This document shows, piece by piece, positions 1 through 10,699 of a stretch of DNA of 64,000 bases. How positions within the stretch are numbered: the first letter of the stretch is position 1; every line of letters begins with the position of its first letter. The notes below the pieces were generated by a model. That model made no database searches and had not been told where the DNA came from. It worked only from the letters and a program-made list of their open reading frames with translations. A program made the translations under genes and the position numbers. The DNA comes from Diphasiastrum complanatum (lineage: Eukaryota; Streptophyta; Lycopodiopsida; Lycopodiales; Lycopodiaceae): contig CM055100.1 in assembly GCA_029204225.1 (NCBI GenBank), forward strand, positions 6,629,382 through 6,693,381, written 5' to 3'.

Positions 1-295
1 AGCATGCTCTAGCATTGGTAGTAGGGAGTTTCTAAGCCTGTTTTGCAGCATTGAAATTTTCAAACAGTCTACCCTTATGCTATAGATCTGTAGAATATTC
101 TGCCAGTGATGGCACGGGAGCACTGCTGTAAAGTTTGCAGTCACACTTAGTGTATCCAAAACAGCTTTTAGAAGATGAATATACGCTTCCAGTTTTGTGG
201 TATTAAACCGGAGAAGTCATGATGTGGAGATAGTTTAGCTATTCTAGTACCTATTTTGGGAGCTGCAGTCTTATCATTATTTTTACTTCTCACAG
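1..295 (+). other. Intronic 5' flank of the capping-protein gene; no exon recognised
   Basis: This stretch lies just upstream of the first exon I can recognise (296). It ends in a pyrimidine-rich tract and CACAG, which suits a splice acceptor. The first ~110 residues of a capping-protein alpha subunit should be encoded upstream, but no segment here translates into something matching that part of the family. The missing exons probably lie 5' of the window, and this is read as intron. The minus-strand open frame across 168-452 overlaps the recognised exon and shows no family features. Confidence 0.5.
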
Positions 296-2746
296 GTTTG
301 TACAGATGTTCGACCAGCAGCTGATGACGAGTTGCCGTCAGCATTTGTTGAGGAGCATAGGTAAATAGTACTGCTCCCAAAGAAAGAAGCAAAAGAGCTC
401 CTGATCTATGTATGGTAGCAGATACTATGGAAGTGTGATCACAAACATGCAAGTTTAATGTGTCGTGCTACCAAACATAAATTGTGGTAGACCTGAATCT
501 GGCTTATGTGTTGAATTTCAAAGAGTGTATAGTAAGTACCCTTTATCTAACCCCCATCATAAAATACACCACCAAAGCTCCAAAGTAGCCCCTCTTTATG
601 TTGCCTAAAGGATTATTTGTCACTATATCACCTTATTTCTACCATCACTTTTGAGTATATATATTCCAGCTGACGCTGCAATGTCTTTCATTATGAAGGC
701 TCTGATCTCAAAGAGACTTTCATTCTGTGATATTCTACTGAACAGTTCGTTGGTTCAATTTAATAGGGCTTCTATTGACAATGAATTGGTTAAGTATGTG
801 GAAGAAGCATTTCCAAAGGGCAATTGTGCAGTCTACTGCACCTGTGGGAAAGATGTTGAAAGTGGTGGTGATGAATTTGAGTTGAAAGCAGTCATATCTG
901 CCACTAAGTTCAGTGCACAAAACTTCTAGTAAGTACAGTTGCTTTTGTTAAGAGCTAATTGTGAAGAGGTTCACTTTGGCTGTGAGTATACTTTCTAATT
1001 TGAAATATCATGGCATCATAGCAAAGGTGTTGATTAAGCTCTATATATCTAACCTTTACTTAAACACTTTGCTGTGCTGCAGTAGTGGATCCTGGCGCTC
1101 TGTTTGGAAAATTCAAGTTAACCAAGAGCTTCAGACTGTTGAAATAAATGGGAAAATCAATGTAAGTAGTGAATATGTAAGGGGTTTGAGTTATTAGGTT
1201 TGAGAAATGGCCTTTCCTGTTTGTAGCGGTTTGACCTGAGTGATAAATCATTGTTCACAAAGTTTTGATTCATGTTTTGGAAATTTTGTGGGTCTATGAT
1301 GGGGTTTTCTTGTTGGAGAAGTTTGTGTTGTAATCATGCATGAGTGAATATTTTAGAGAGTGTTGGATAAAAGTCTGAACAAATGAAACAGTGGAATTTT
1401 CCTGGTAGCTTGTTGAATAACATAAGTAGCTGACGGGTGTAAATATTTTAGCTATGAAAAGAATCTTGTGGATGTATTGACAGGTGATTGCACATTACTT
1501 CGAGGAAGGGAATGTACAGCTAGAAACTAGCAGTGAATGTTCCAACTCAACTCTCCTGCAGGTTGGCATGCGAGTAGACTGTTTTTTGTTCTATTGTAAG
1601 TGCTTTTGGATGGTTGTAGACATGTCATGCACGTAGTTGGTGGACCTGTGCAGTGGGGTGATAGAAGCATAGAATCTGAGAACAGTGTACGGTTCACCAC
1701 GGTTCTCAGAACCGTACAGTGAACCATACGGTTTTAGGATGAACTGTGGTTTTTTTTACTAATAAATTAATTAATTTTTTTTTTGTTCCAACCCCCAAAA
1801 ACAGCCTAAAAATATGCAAAAAGAAGGCCAACAAAAGTGTGCGTGTCTGTGTAATCTGTGAAATCTGTGTCTGTGAAGTCTGCATCTGTGAAATGAATCT
1901 GTGCAATGAGAAATCTGTGCCTGTGAAATCTGTCAAACTATTTAAGTCTGTTCAAATAGTGAAATGTGAAATCTGTGTCTGTGAAATGAATCTGTGAAAT
2001 GAGAAATCTGAGGACCATTCGGTAATTAATTTATTAAATAGAGGAACTGTACCACGGTTCATGAACCGTGGTACGGTTCACCCCACGGTTCCCAGGACCC
2101 ACGGTTTTGAGAACTGTGGGTTCTATGGATAGAAGATAGATATATCAATATAATAACTGTAGTGATGGATTGAAACTAACTAGTAGTCTTTCTTCCAAGC
2201 AGCCTTTGTGGGTTGCAGTTTGACGGATGGTTTTTTGCATAGTTCTTTAAGCTCAAAGTTTAAGGTTCTCATTTGTTTGTAATTCATCGGTACCTGAACA
2301 GAGTCCAGCAGATACAGGAGTTGCTGTTGTGAATGTGATTCAATATCTGGAATCCGATTACTTAGGAGTTCTCGAGGTTTGTTACTTGTATATGGTGAAT
2401 TGGTATTAAGAGAATTGTACTTGATTGCTTCCTGGGTTATGATCTACAAGAAATGTTTGTTCTCCCACGTCTTATGTGCTCACTGCTTGTGATGTTCTGC
2501 AGGAGTCTTATTCTAAAGTTTCAGACAATTCATTCAAGGTAAGTCTCGGTTGTTTTTTCTGAGTCTAATTGGTGCTTTGGTACTTTGCACAATAGCCGTT
2601 TTAGTCCATAGGTTGACTTGCTGGTATCATGTGTGCAGGAACTTCGACGAAAACTTCCTGTTACTCGTACTCGTTTTTCTTGGAATAATGCATTGCAACT
2701 CAGCTTGTCAAGGGAGATAACTAAGGAGCTTAGTTTGACCAGATAA
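296..2746 (+). CDS. CPA: F-actin capping protein alpha subunit, 3' seven exons (5' partial)
   Basis: This subunit pairs with a beta subunit to cap actin-filament barbed ends in the cytoplasm. Exons read from frame and splice sites: 296-360, 767-928, 1083-1161, 1484-1561, 2302-2376, 2503-2538 and 2639-2746. Every donor is GT and every acceptor AG, and phases match throughout, including codons split at 360/767 (Arg) and 928/1083 (Tyr). Together they encode 200 residues plus TAA, close to what the C-terminal two thirds of a plant alpha subunit should need (whole protein about 300). Family landmarks recalled from plant and animal homologues are present in order: VRPAADDELPS, KGNCAVYC, a WRSVW block, HYFEEGNVQLE, and near the end LRRKLPVTRT followed by FSWNNALQLSLSRE. 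The start codon and N-terminal exons are outside the window. No disruption is seen, so the gene is probably functional. The symbol follows plant usage. A processed pseudogene is ruled out by the introns. Confidence 0.92.
1660..2135. mobile_element. Non-autonomous inverted-repeat transposon (hAT-like MITE) in a CPA intron
   Basis: The 8-bp sequence GATAGAAG occurs at 1660-1667 and again at 2128-2135, flanking a 460-bp insert (1668-2127). The insert begins CATAGAA and ends TTCTATG, a 7-bp perfect terminal inverted repeat. Inside each end lie further imperfect inverted blocks rich in ACGGTTC/GAACCGT, which could fold into nested stems, and AT-rich copies of TAAATTAATT. An 8-bp target duplication with a CA...TG terminus suits the hAT superfamily. 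The terminal motif is not the canonical hAT one, so the superfamily is an inference. No transposase frame is present. It sits wholly within the intron 1562-2301 and leaves both splice sites intact. Confidence 0.75.
1837..2009 (+). repeat. Degenerate tandem repeat of ATCTGTG(T/A)-type units inside the MITE
   Basis: Short units of the form AATCTGTGAA, GTCTGTGAAG and ATCTGTGTCTGTGAA recur at least ten times with small changes. A longer composite block, CTGTGAAATGAATCTGTG, appears twice, near 1885 and 1982. Internal minisatellites like this are common in MITEs and may vary in length between alleles. Confidence 0.7.
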
Positions 2747-3290
2747 TTGAATCATAATCCATTTGTTGTCTGCAAGGTGTAGTATTCTAAAAGGATGTGC
2801 ATTGAAAATTTCGCGTGTCTTCTTTTTTTTCGTCTGCATCACGTGGCTTTAGTATTTTTATGAGAAGCTTTGAGTTGTTCGCTGGCGAAGGCTTGCCTTA
2901 TTGTAGTATGAGTGCTTGCATTTATTTTTTTGAATCAGCCTGATTAACAGCAAATCACACGCTATACATGTCGAACGGAAGCATTGGATGGCATAGAAGA
3001 ATATCGTGAAAAATGTTGCAACACAGAGACCCGTCTATGTATATTCCTGCATATTCTTATGTACAAGGCTACCTTGATCAGCTTTGATGTCCTATAAGTC
3101 TACTTGAAGGGATTGTGAGAAAGACTTGTAAGATGCGAGGCCAAGTGCCATTCCGCTGTAAAGTTTTGGCTGTGCTCTGGCCTTGTAGTCTGGCCTGTAG
3201 ATGCTTTGTACACGAGATAATTTAAGTGCTACTGTGTATCAAAAATCTTTTGCATGCAAGACAATAAAATTTGTTGATTCACTGGAGCTT
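2747..3290 (+). other. Probable 3' UTR of CPA with a polyadenylation signal
   Basis: Follows the TAA stop of the capping-protein gene. A canonical AATAAA lies at 3263-3268 within ACAATAAAATTTGTTG, and T/G-rich sequence follows. There is no open frame of note. The exact cleavage site cannot be seen; transcript 3' ends would place it. Confidence 0.5.
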
Positions 3291-5623
3291 TGCAAAGTTA
3301 GTCCTTTCGCATGTTGAATGCAAAATATGATTCGCTTTGAAGAAGGTTTTCAGTTTTGGAAAAATTGATTTTTGCTATACAATATGTGCTTTTAGTCTAG
3401 ACCCTAATGTTATGATAAAATCCATAAAGTCATAAACCTCATGCAGCAAGTTCATTAAGCTATGAATTAACATATTCACTCTCCAGCTGTCCAGAAAAAT
3501 TGAAATCATAAACTTCATGCAGCAAGTTCATCAATTCAAGCTAACATTTTCTGAAGCTAATAAATTGTAAAAAGGCAATCGAATATCCCATGGTCCTCGA
3601 TTTCAAGTTACCATCTTTGGTCTACTAAGATAATGGGCTGGATGAGTGGTTTAGAGACCATTGTTACATTGGTCCAATGCCAGGTCTGTATTACCATATG
3701 CAATTTGTGATGCATTTCTGATTGATACATTTTGATCTTTTCTGGCCCTTGCTGCAACCTGTCACATTGATACCTTTATGCAGACTTTTCTTGCGGCCCA
3801 ATCTACCTATGTTTATGTGGCTCTTGGGAAATGTACTTAAATGTCAAAATAAGTTTTGTAGTACTAGTATCTTTTCTGTGCCATGAGATTTTATCCATGT
3901 TGCATGAGTATTTAGAAAATCATTTCCCATGAGGATGTGGTTCCTCAGATAGTCCTTGTTAAGATATTCAGACCATCGGTAATTTTGGAGACTGTTCCAT
4001 AGGTTTGTCAAGAGGTCTGTTCAATGTGGCTTTTGCGACAACCTAAACTTTGATTAATGCATCATGTGATACTTTGATGAAGTTAGTATCTTGGCCATGG
4101 TGTACTATGTAGAGAAACATGGCCTTACAAGGTTTTGCACATATCTAGAGGTTGATCCCGTCGTTCACATCCTCTGCCCTATGATATTGTTTATTGTGAG
4201 GTACATATTGTTCTCTTACTGTATCCTTGAGTTGCGTATATATTCGTATGGTATTGATGTCATTTGCTAGACAGTCCTGGGTGTTTGTTTTTATATGAAT
4301 AACGTGTGCGTGTCTCTCATCACTGATGTCTTGGTTACCAACAGACTGTAGCATTCTTCCTCTGCTGCAACCTGACTGCTTGTATTTCATAGTTTTCCCT
4401 TTTTCTCAACTAATTGTATGAACTTATGGATTACTACTGACATTTTGTTGAGTTCTTCTTTACCCGATTGTGGCTCTCCACATCTCCCAGGACACTTTTG
4501 TAACATCATCAAGTATTGAAAGCTTCATGTCTGGATATGAAGTACCAATGATTGATAAACAGTTCACTTTGGGAATTAGCATGTTACGGAATCCCTAAAA
4601 TCTTTTGTCTAGATGTTTAGCCTTTGAACTAGGATCAGATATCCTCATCCTTTTTGTATGGAAGGATCTGGATCTCCTGTGGCAGCGTCCTATTCTTGAC
4701 CTCGTTGCAGCTTTCGAGGGTTATTGTGTTCCAATTTTTTTCCAGCTATTAAATTCCTTGAATTAGCCACATGTTTTGCAAATGAGAAATTTCCAAACTA
4801 CGTGAGACTAACCATAGAGTTGCCTTCCGTTGTTTGGAATGTTTAAAGTGAGCTGCATGATTGCAAATGTGAGTGAGTGTCCCTATGGGCTTCATAACTT
4901 TTTGCTCAATGTGTTAGCAAGGAATTTGAGAAATGGAATTATTGTGATTGTAAGTGTGGTCATGGCCTTCAATTCCTTATTTGTATTCAGACAATTGAAA
5001 TGTCTCGTCATTTGGAATTTCTTTTTAAAAAAAAGCACATTCGAGGACATGAAACTAAAATTTACTAGGTACTAACGGGTTCCTTCAACCTCTCTTGGTC
5101 TACGTGCAGTCTCCAGTAAGTAAATCACAGTGGAACTAATAATCGGCACTGGAGAAAACAAAGCCAGCACTTAATAATTTGATTCCAAATGCCAAGCACA
5201 ATTTTTAAAATCCTTTCAAGTATGGTCCATGTAAATTGCAGGTTCTCAACACATGCAAGAATTCATGATATCTTCCTTAAGAAGATGAAAGTGCTTGAAC
5301 AACATAATAACATTGAATGAATGCTTTGCCAAAAATTGTTTGTTGATGATGTATGGAAGATGCTACAACAAGAACATATTCAATTTTGCTTATGTATAAT
5401 GCAAAGCAATCTTCATGATATTTTTAATGCTCTTTGAAGCTCAAACTATATGAATATTATTAATCTGCATCTTCTTATGCTTTTCTACAAAATCTTAGGC
5501 TTATTCGACTTATACAATAAAGTTGAATTGCTATGTTTATGAGAATCACCGTGCCTATGTATGTAACACTATACTAGTGTTTCATACATTTAGTTCTTCC
5601 GGTTATGCACCATACAACTAGTC

Positions 5624-5662
5624 TAAATGGCCCCTAGTCTTCTAGCAACTAGGGGCCATTTA
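5624..5662. repeat. Perfect 15-bp inverted repeat (hairpin)
   Basis: TAAATGGCCCCTAGT (5624-5638) is followed after 9 bases by its exact reverse complement ACTAGGGGCCATTTA (5648-5662). The stem is isolated. No T-run follows and no transcript context is visible, so its role is unknown; it may be the end of a decayed foldback element. Confidence 0.85.
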
Positions 5663-5805
5663 AATACCATACCTTCCATTGAAGACTAGGGTATGACGTA
5701 GGTTAATCTGCATGAATCTTTTGATTTTTTTTTTAGCTTGCCTTCGAGAAGCTCAAAAAATGCTTTGACCAATTGGTAAATGATTGATCCTCTCATGTAA
5801 AGCAT

Positions 5806-5982
5806 TCACTCCTTTGCATGCGATTTCTTTTGTACCTTCCCAACACATTTTGGGATAATTTTTTCGATTAATAATGTGTATGCACTTACCTAGTGCGAAG
5901 TCACTCCTTTGCATGTGATTTCTTTTGTATCTTCCCAGCACATTTTGGGATAATTTTTTTGATGCAGAATGTGTATGCACTT
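5806..5982 (+). repeat. Two-copy tandem duplication, about 82 bp each, 95-bp period
   Basis: Copy 1 (5806-5887) and copy 2 (5901-5982) share TCACTCCTTTGCATG, TTCCCA(A/G)CACATTTTGGG and ATGTGTATGCACTT, with a few point differences and a 13-base spacer. The stop codons and scattered changes argue against a coding role. Confidence 0.85.
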
Positions 5983-6405
5983 GAAAAATTGTATTGTGTG
6001 TATGTAGCAACCTAGTGCTTCACATTCAGATTTTTGAAATGTTTCATTGCACATTTTGTTTTCTTTCAAGTTCTAAATATGCATTCAAAGAACATTTTGT
6101 GAGCTATCAAGTATTCATGTGTATTAATAAGAGACACTTACAAGCTCTCTTAAGCTTGTTGGGCTTTTAAGCACATCAAAAATAAGGTGCAAGTGCATTG
6201 AATAATCATATAGTGAGCATTAGAGTTTTCCTTGGCGTGAATGATGCTCAAGTTGAGGAGATTAAATGGACTGCTCTTTCCTCTTAGAAGCAATCTTGTC
6301 TTAATATGTCCTTTGAATTCTAATTTTATTGTCAGGGTCCTAAAAGAATGGTCGATGTTGTTTAACTAAAGTTCTCATCCAACAATTGACGTTGTGAACA
6401 AAATC

Positions 6406-6519
6406 AAGATTAACAATGTTCTTGCTTGCGTCTTTGCCACTATAGCTTCTCTATGAGAAATGAAGATTAACAATGTTCTTGCTTGCATCTTTGCCACTAT
6501 AGCTTCTCTATGAGAAATC
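6406..6519 (+). repeat. Head-to-tail 57-bp duplication
   Basis: AAGATTAACAATGTTCTTGC begins at 6406 and again at 6463. The two 57-base units adjoin directly and differ at about one or two positions (GCG against GCA in the middle). The near identity points to a recent slippage or unequal-crossover event. No coding context is seen. Confidence 0.88.
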
Positions 6520-7184
6520 CAATGAATCCCAAGCAAACATGGAACTTGTGTTTAACCTAGCTATAACTATGTCAATAACAATTATAATATATAGTATATT
6601 TGTTGGTATGATCAAATTTTCAAAGGAACTCAGTGATTTGTGTAGCTTTGTTTTGAGTATGTAGCTCATGTTAGGTTGATCGTTTTTAGAAAAGGTTTAG
6701 ACATAGGTGCACCATATTATGGTCTTCGTTGCCAAATGCTTAAATATGATGACATGAGATTTAAGTGCTCCATCTTTGTCCCTTGTTAGTTCAAAATGAG
6801 AAGATCGGGCTTATATCTTTATTATTGGGTCAACCAATCATTGGTAGCAAAAAACCATTTTGCAAGTCTAGCATTGAAGGCACATATTTTTGCAACTAGT
6901 ATAATCTTTGAAACTAGAAAGAAAAAAGTCAATGGAAAATTTCGCCCTTCACCTATATGGTATCAATGTGCTCATGTAGTTTACTCATTTTCATTTGTCT
7001 TTATTTTAACATAAAAAATTGTAACATCTTGATAGTGAGTATAGGTTGTTGATAGTATTTTGGCCCAAACTATATTCAAATTAAAGGTAGAATTGGGGAA
7101 CTGAAGGGTGGTGTGGAGTATGGAAGAAGGTGAGGATGGAGCAGAAAGTGTTTGGCGTGGGGGTGAAAAATTAATAACTTGCAT

Positions 7185-8327
7185 CTATGCCAGAGTGTCG
7201 GGGGACAGTTGCGAATCAGAAGGATTGAATGTGAGATGAGCAACAGTGGTGGCAGGAGTAATGGAAGATGCGATGGCGATATATGGAGCAGGGGACACTA
7301 GAAGAGAAGTAGGAGTGGTATCAACAGAAGAAACGAGGATGGAGACAAAAACAGATGTGGATGGAACAAGAAGAGAGGTAGCGGCAACAGAAATTGGAGT
7401 GGGGGGTTGCACAGAAGAAGAAGTGGCGGTGGCTGATGGAGTGGTTAGTGCGGCAGTGGAGACACGTCTTCGGGTAACAAGTGGAGATGTGGATGTAGAG
7501 GCAACGCCACACATTCGTTTGCTGGCCGTTGTGTTAATGACTATAGGTTGGGAGGAGGTAGATGCTTGAGATGGTGGGTAAAGATTAGTATGTGGCACAA
7601 GGGTAGACAGGAGGGATGAGCGTTGGAAACCGCACACTTTTGTCTCGAGAAGTGCACAGGCAAAGTTACACAACAGGGGGCCTGCTGCGATTCGCTCACA
7701 GTTGTTGGGTTTGATGGAGTTTGTTAGTTCTCGAATAAGGAAGCTATGCCAGTCTTATGGCACAACGGAGGGGTTAGGAAATTCCAGAAAGGATTCCACT
7801 ATTTGACTCAGTAGCGTAGACTGGATTCTGTCCTTGCGAAATGTTGAAATAACCAGAAAGTTATTCAACAGATGTGTAGCCGTCTGAATGACGGGTTGTG
7901 TGATAGCTTCTATCAGGTAACCATTGTTAGTGTAGATGGGGATTTCTGGTGTGGTTTGGGTGACGAATGGTTTGATCAGAGCTTTGGCGTGGCGATGGGA
8001 GATGGGTTGACGATCATCGGACATAATGCCAACGGTGATCATCAAGTCGACGTTAATTCTGACCTTGTACGTGGTACCTTGGTACAGGAAGTGGAAACGA
8101 GCCTTGTCCTCGTCCCAGATGGTGTAAGCGTGAAGGGCGAGGCCCATGTTAATCTCAGAATGGAAGAGCGCCGAGTAAAAACCCATTGCTTCAAGGAGGG
8201 GGCCAGCTGTCTGCAGCCATGGTTGGATCAGAGTGTCAGAGGGTAGAGGCCAAATCTACGTGGCCTCAAGGATGTCATGCTGAATCACCTGTTTGGCGCC
8301 AGAGTCTTCAGAGGATGAGGAGGCCAT
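7185..8327 (-). pseudogene. Unknown ORF downstream of gypsy pol (two in-frame stops)
   Basis: One frame runs from ATG at 8327-8325 to a stop at 7185, about 380 codons, interrupted only by TAG at 8258-8256 and TAA at 7757-7755. The N-terminal half looks globular (MASSSSEDSGAKQ, later FHFLYQGTTYKVRINVDL and TQTTPEIPIYTNNGYLIEA). The C-terminal ~130 residues are very rich in Ser, Thr, Pro, Ala and Val, a low-complexity tail. I do not recognise the fold. It follows the pol C-terminus on the same strand, where extra ORFs of some plant gypsy lineages lie. It could be a gypsy accessory protein or a captured host fragment. Confidence 0.55.
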
Positions 8328-8699
8328 GTTAGCAATGATGATTAGTAGTCGAAAAAGTCAGAAAAGTAAAAAAAATGGTGGAAAATGGAAAAGGATGTGG
8401 AAACAGTAGAAAACGGAGAATAATGAGTGTTGGATGACAATGATTGTAGTTCAGATCACAGATCGGTGTTTAATATGAGCAGATGACAGCTGGTCAGAAG
8501 TTTGGTTGAAAACAGAGAACTTGGTATTTTTAGTAGAAACTTCGACAGAGCTTCACTAGCAAAGGTGACAAATGACTCGAATTTAGCCCTTATATAGCGG
8601 AATTTAGAGTGCGTATTAGGTGAAATTCACTTTCCCTTGCTCGATTCCACCCAAATTTTGGTAGGCACCTTCTTCACAAAATTCTAAGACCTCAGGGAA

Positions 8700-9010
8700 G
8701 TCTTCAAGAGTTCAGAAGGTGATTTGACTACTATGCGAAGGTTCTGCGAGGGTTCAGGCTGTCTGCGAGGGTTCAACTCTTGCAGGAAGTGATCTCTCGC
8801 AAAACTTGTTCTTGTGATTGGATTTTCAAGATTAGACCATGTAGACAGGCTAATTTCACTGCTCTAATTCCATTTAGACACCTTACGAGAGTTGGTAAGA
8901 TGATCTTGATGTTCTACGAGGGTTCTGAAAATTATGCTTTTGGGAACTCTCGCATACACTAAAAAATGATGATTCCTTCATCAGAAATTCTCGCAGAGAT
9001 TTTCATGGAT
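8700..9010. repeat. Cluster of GCGAGAGTT / AACTCTCGC motifs, 3' noncoding side
   Basis: Between the pol C-terminus and the downstream ORF, copies of TGCGAGGGTTC, TCTCGCAAAAC, ACGAGAGTT, ACGAGGGTTC, AACTCTCGCAT and TTCTCGCAGAG recur in both orientations. The same motif family fills the 5' leader of this element (12385-13150). No open frame is present across the cluster. Confidence 0.7.
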
Positions 9011-9430
9011 GCTTCTAGACTAGATCTGGTGACTGTCCAATTTTCAAGAGCTATCTCCCAAGGGATCTCAAAAAATCATGAAAAAAGTGCTCTTTCAGAG
9101 TGCTTTTGACGAGATCTCGAGATTTTTGGATTTGTAACTTTTGTAAACCGGTAATCAGCTTCATCCAGGCTTGATCGGACTGTTGGTAGTTCTCTGGAAG
9201 TTATGATGGATTCTTGGTAGTATATCCATCAGTCAATCTGATGATCTGCTTCCTTTTTTATCCTATCAAGATCTGGATCCTCCTTGGATTCTGATGGATT
9301 TCTCCGATCTTGCCAGATCTGGCTGAATCTTGATGGATTTAGCTTGATTTGGCTTGATCTCCTTAGATCTAGCGATGATGATTGAGAGGATTAGCTTTTT
9401 GTAATGTGCCACCCCCAATCTGGATCTGTC

Positions 9431-9523
9431 TCACTGTGGTGGCCAATACTTGTGCAACCGGCTACCGTTGATGGGTGTATCGAATGGCGTCCCATCTAGC
9501 TTTTCTAAGTTCACGGCTCCATG
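9431..9523 (-). pseudogene. Gypsy pol C-terminus (end of integrase), isolated
   Basis: Minus-strand translation gives HGAVNLEKLDGTPFDTPING followed by SRLHKYWPPQ and TGA at 9433-9431. The same peptide, with one change (SQ for SR), ends the integrase of the gypsy copy at 36078-36608, where it is joined to a long integrase frame. Here it stands alone ~100 bp after the protease, marking the right side of the internal deletion. Confidence 0.85.
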
Positions 9524-9629
9524 ATGTGATTGGTGTGTCCATAGTGTAACATTTGGGTGAAGATGTACTCAGTTCTGGATCTGATTCATATTGACATGTC
9601 TAGCAGTCAATAGTTGCTAATACATCTGT

Positions 9630-10655
9630 TCATCTCATGACATCCGTCTCTGAATGATAGTGACCTCCCTTGGCTGACCTTGGGCGATCAATCATATGAT
9701 CTGTCATGGACGATCCATCATCAGCTTTGGGTGCAATAGGTTTCACCGCCCATGTGGTTCGATCTACCTTTACAGCCTGTTCTATGTTCTCGAAGGTGAG
9801 TTTCCCTGTACCCCAGTTGTGTACTACTTGCGCAGCTCTCAACCATGATCTTCCAAGTAAAACACGGTATGCAGATGGAGATTCAGGTATATCCATGACC
9901 ACAAAAGTAATCACATACTGCATGCTTGCTATCTTTACGGCAATATCAGCAACTACACCTTTTGGTTTCACACAGGATTGATCTGCTAGCTTGATGGCGA
10001 ATCTGGCTGGCTTCAATCCTTGTAATCACCATTTTTTGTACAAAGTAGTGGAGATCAGATTGACACCCAATCCTCCATCTACCACTGTCGCCTCGTCCTC
10101 GTATCTCTTGTGTTTGATTGGCAAAGTGATGTTGTGTTCCTCACTTTCCCATGCGGCTCCGATGTGGAGGACATTACTTGTTTCATCATAGCCCGCACAA
10201 TATATGGGCTCAGGCGCTACTGGCTCCTCATCCGCTTTGGCCCATTCAGCTAAAAGGCTTTTCGCTTGTGGTGCAATCCGCAATAGTTCTCTGAGTGGTG
10301 AACTAACATGGCTTGACAACAAGAGTGCGAGCCTTTCAGTGCGTGGTTCCTCAGGATCTACCATGTGAAAAGGTGGTATATGTTGGTGCAACCTATCATT
10401 CTGATCAGTGCGCAGTGGTGAGCCTGTTTGCGGTTCCTGTTTGACGCCGACTGGAGGTTCTGTGAGTTTGTTTTGTTCTTGCTCTTTTTTCTCCTCTTGT
10501 GCTTTTTGTACCCAATGTCTTATTTTCTGGTACTGCCTTCTCTCTTCCCTCACATTTGGATATGGCGTTGAAGTTGAGGGTTGGTCGTCAGTGACCGATG
10601 GTGGTGGTGAGGGAGCCACTTCCTTCCTCTTCTGTGCTCGCGTAGCAGCTAACAC
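9630..10655 (-). pseudogene. Gypsy aspartic protease region
   Basis: A minus-strand frame of about 340 codons holds a charged Lys/Glu-rich N-terminal stretch, then the putative active-site segment ATVVDGGLGVNLIS (about 10095-10050) and the distal motif RVLLGRSWLRA. A TGA at 10028-10026 interrupts it in frame. The active site reads D-G-G rather than the usual D-S/T-G. The gypsy relic at 59690-60168 has a related IVDEGSGVSIIS, so this divergence looks lineage-wide. The role would be polyprotein processing in the virus-like particle. Assignment rests on motif order and neighbours. Confidence 0.75.
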
Positions 10656-10699
10656 AGGAGCGTGTTCTTGTCGACTTTCAAAGGCATCCCCGCTGGAAC

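Larger units (their letters stand above)
3291..7184. other. Intergenic DNA, no gene recognised
   Basis: AT-rich spacer with only short, unrelated frames on both strands. None shows a family motif, a plausible exon chain or a long open frame. A ~29-bp block TCATAAAC(C/T)TCATGCAGCAAG occurs twice (about 3429 and 3505), a local duplication. Other local repeats (5624-5662, 5806-5982, 6406-6519) are listed separately. The 3' LTR expected for the neighbouring minus-strand gypsy element was looked for here and not found. Confidence 0.6.

Noticed and set aside
168-452. 94-codon minus-strand open frame at the left edge
   Set aside because: It overlaps the recognised capping-protein exon on the other strand and shows no motif.
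5624-5662. Hairpin as a transcription terminator or microRNA precursor
   Set aside because: The stem is only 15 bp, with no U-tract and no extended arms; too short for a plant microRNA precursor.
7246-7569. Plus-strand frame opposite the gypsy downstream ORF
   Set aside because: It is the mirror of the S/T/P-rich low-complexity tail on the minus strand; composition explains its openness.
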